Positions 14,335-14,837 of a DNA stretch of 14,837 nucleotides are shown piece by piece; positions within the stretch are counted from its first letter, which is position 1; the number at the start of each line of letters is the position of its first letter. Made by a program: the position numbers and the translations under genes. The stretch is from Bacteriovoracaceae bacterium UBA4096 (GTDB lineage Bacteria; Bdellovibrionota; Bacteriovoracia; Bacteriovoracales; Bacteriovoracaceae): the NCBI GenBank assembly GCA_002381945.1, contig DFXY01000043.1, positions 1 through 14,837 of the forward strand, read 5' to 3'. The notes beneath the pieces are model-generated. The model saw only the letters and a program-made list of their open reading frames with translations, was not told the DNA's origin and did no database searches.

Positions 14335-14837
14335 TTTTCAGAAACATCTGAATCCTCATGTAAATGCGTCCAAAGCGCTTTTGCCTGAGGATTTTTTATT
14401 CCAAAATAATTCATTAAATCATTCACGGTATAGGCCTTAAGTTCAGCTCTAGACATTGATAAACTCGTCAGTATTTTCTTTTTTGATTCTTCACCCAATC
14501 CCTTCACATCATCCAGCCAGGTTGCCAAGACTCTCTTTGATTCAGCTTTATGGTGAAGTTTTCTGGAGAAACGATGGGCCTCATCACGCATGGATACAAT
14601 GATTTTAAATAATGGCGGGCATTTAGTTAAAATGTAGGGATTAGTTCTGCCAGGTATAATCAGACGCTCTTCAGACCGGTCAACCTCAACAGATTTAAAA
14701 TCCGTCAAATCTCGGCTTTTTGCAATTCCCACGACACAAATTTCGACATTGAGTTCTTTTAAGACGGCAGTAACCGTATTAACCTGGGCCACTCCACCGT
14801 CGATGACTAAGACATCAGGCAGATCGCCATTATCCAG
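14331..14837 (-). CDS. uvrC: UvrC, excinuclease ABC subunit C (C-terminal part)
   Basis: UvrC makes both incisions in nucleotide excision repair with UvrA and UvrB. Only the last 168 residues are in the window; the N-terminal GIY-YIG nuclease and UvrB-binding parts lie beyond 14837. The frame runs through the edge, and the residues just inside it read DNGDLPDVLVIDGG, the RNase H-like nuclease core with its catalytic Asp (residue 13 from the edge). The RDEAHRF motif at about 84-90 supplies the catalytic His. A helix-hairpin-helix pair (LDDVKGLGEESKKKIL and the later FGIKNPQAKAL) forms the DNA-binding C-terminus. A GTG at 14792 could look like a start but lies inside the conserved domain. The stop TAG overlaps the stop of the zinc-ribbon gene. 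Confidence 0.96.
   Translation of the reverse strand: MDNGDLPDVLVIDGGVAQVNTVTAVLKELNVEICVVGIAKSRDLTDFKSVEVDRSEERLIIPGRTNPYILTKCPPLFKIIVSMRDEAHRFSRKLHHKAESKRVLATWLDDVKGLGEESKKKILTSLSMSRAELKAYTVNDLMNYFGIKNPQAKALWTHLHEDSDVSEN

Noticed and set aside
14790..14792. GTG that could start a short protein, reading the UvrC part as a complete 153-residue gene
   Set aside because: The frame continues through the window edge into conserved UvrC sequence (DLPDVLVIDGG), so it is the C-terminus of a longer gene.

Overview
The window looks like chromosomal DNA from a flagellated, diderm (Gram-negative) bacterium with moderate to low GC, by eye about 40-45%. Evidence for the cell type is a flagellar export and switch operon, two lipoproteins, a TolC-like outer-membrane channel and a MacAB-type inner-membrane pump. 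The gene content would fit a Bdellovibrionota/Bacteriovoracales-like or other deltaproteobacterium-like lineage. That placement is inference from overall impression, not from a diagnostic marker. I see no mobile element, CRISPR array, tRNA or rRNA, and no gene that is clearly broken.

Layout, read mostly on the minus strand. (1) 1-4183: the flagellar operon fliL-fliM-fliN-fliO-fliP-fliQ-fliR, transcribed leftward, with fliR cut by the window edge. It has a good sigma-70-type promoter just upstream of fliL and a hairpin plus T-tract in the leader. Stop/start overlaps (TAATG) couple fliO/fliP and fliQ/fliR. (2) 4369-8563: a tolC-macA-macB efflux operon with 4-nt overlaps at both junctions. The MacA-like adaptor has an unusually short helical hairpin. 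(3) 8617-10467: a four-TM protein with two HAMP-like segments, then a DsbA/ScsC-like thiol oxidoreductase lipoprotein, ending in a strong terminator. (4) 10586-11247: a plus-strand unknown lipoprotein with a structured leader and its own terminator. (5) 11246-13113: a SpoIID-like enzyme and an N-acetylmuramoyl-L-alanine amidase only 2 nt apart, a likely peptidoglycan-processing pair. (6) 13178-14837: a uracil-DNA-glycosylase-like protein without cysteines, a divergent 69-residue zinc-ribbon protein, and the C-terminal part of UvrC, whose stop overlaps the stop of the zinc-ribbon gene.

Working picture: FliL, FliM and FliN belong to the motor and switch, while FliO, FliP, FliQ and FliR build the export gate. 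TolC-MacA-MacB would move substrates from the periplasm or inner membrane across the envelope. The DsbA-like lipoprotein handles disulfides in the envelope. The amidase would strip peptides from peptidoglycan and the SpoIID-like enzyme would cut the denuded glycan. No single locus stands out as a clearly new system. The most interesting points are the fliL control region, the amidase-SpoIID pair, the FliO with a periplasmic AMIN-like extension, the duplicated TM-HAMP protein, the cysteine-free UDG-like protein and the alternative-hairpin leader of the unknown lipoprotein.
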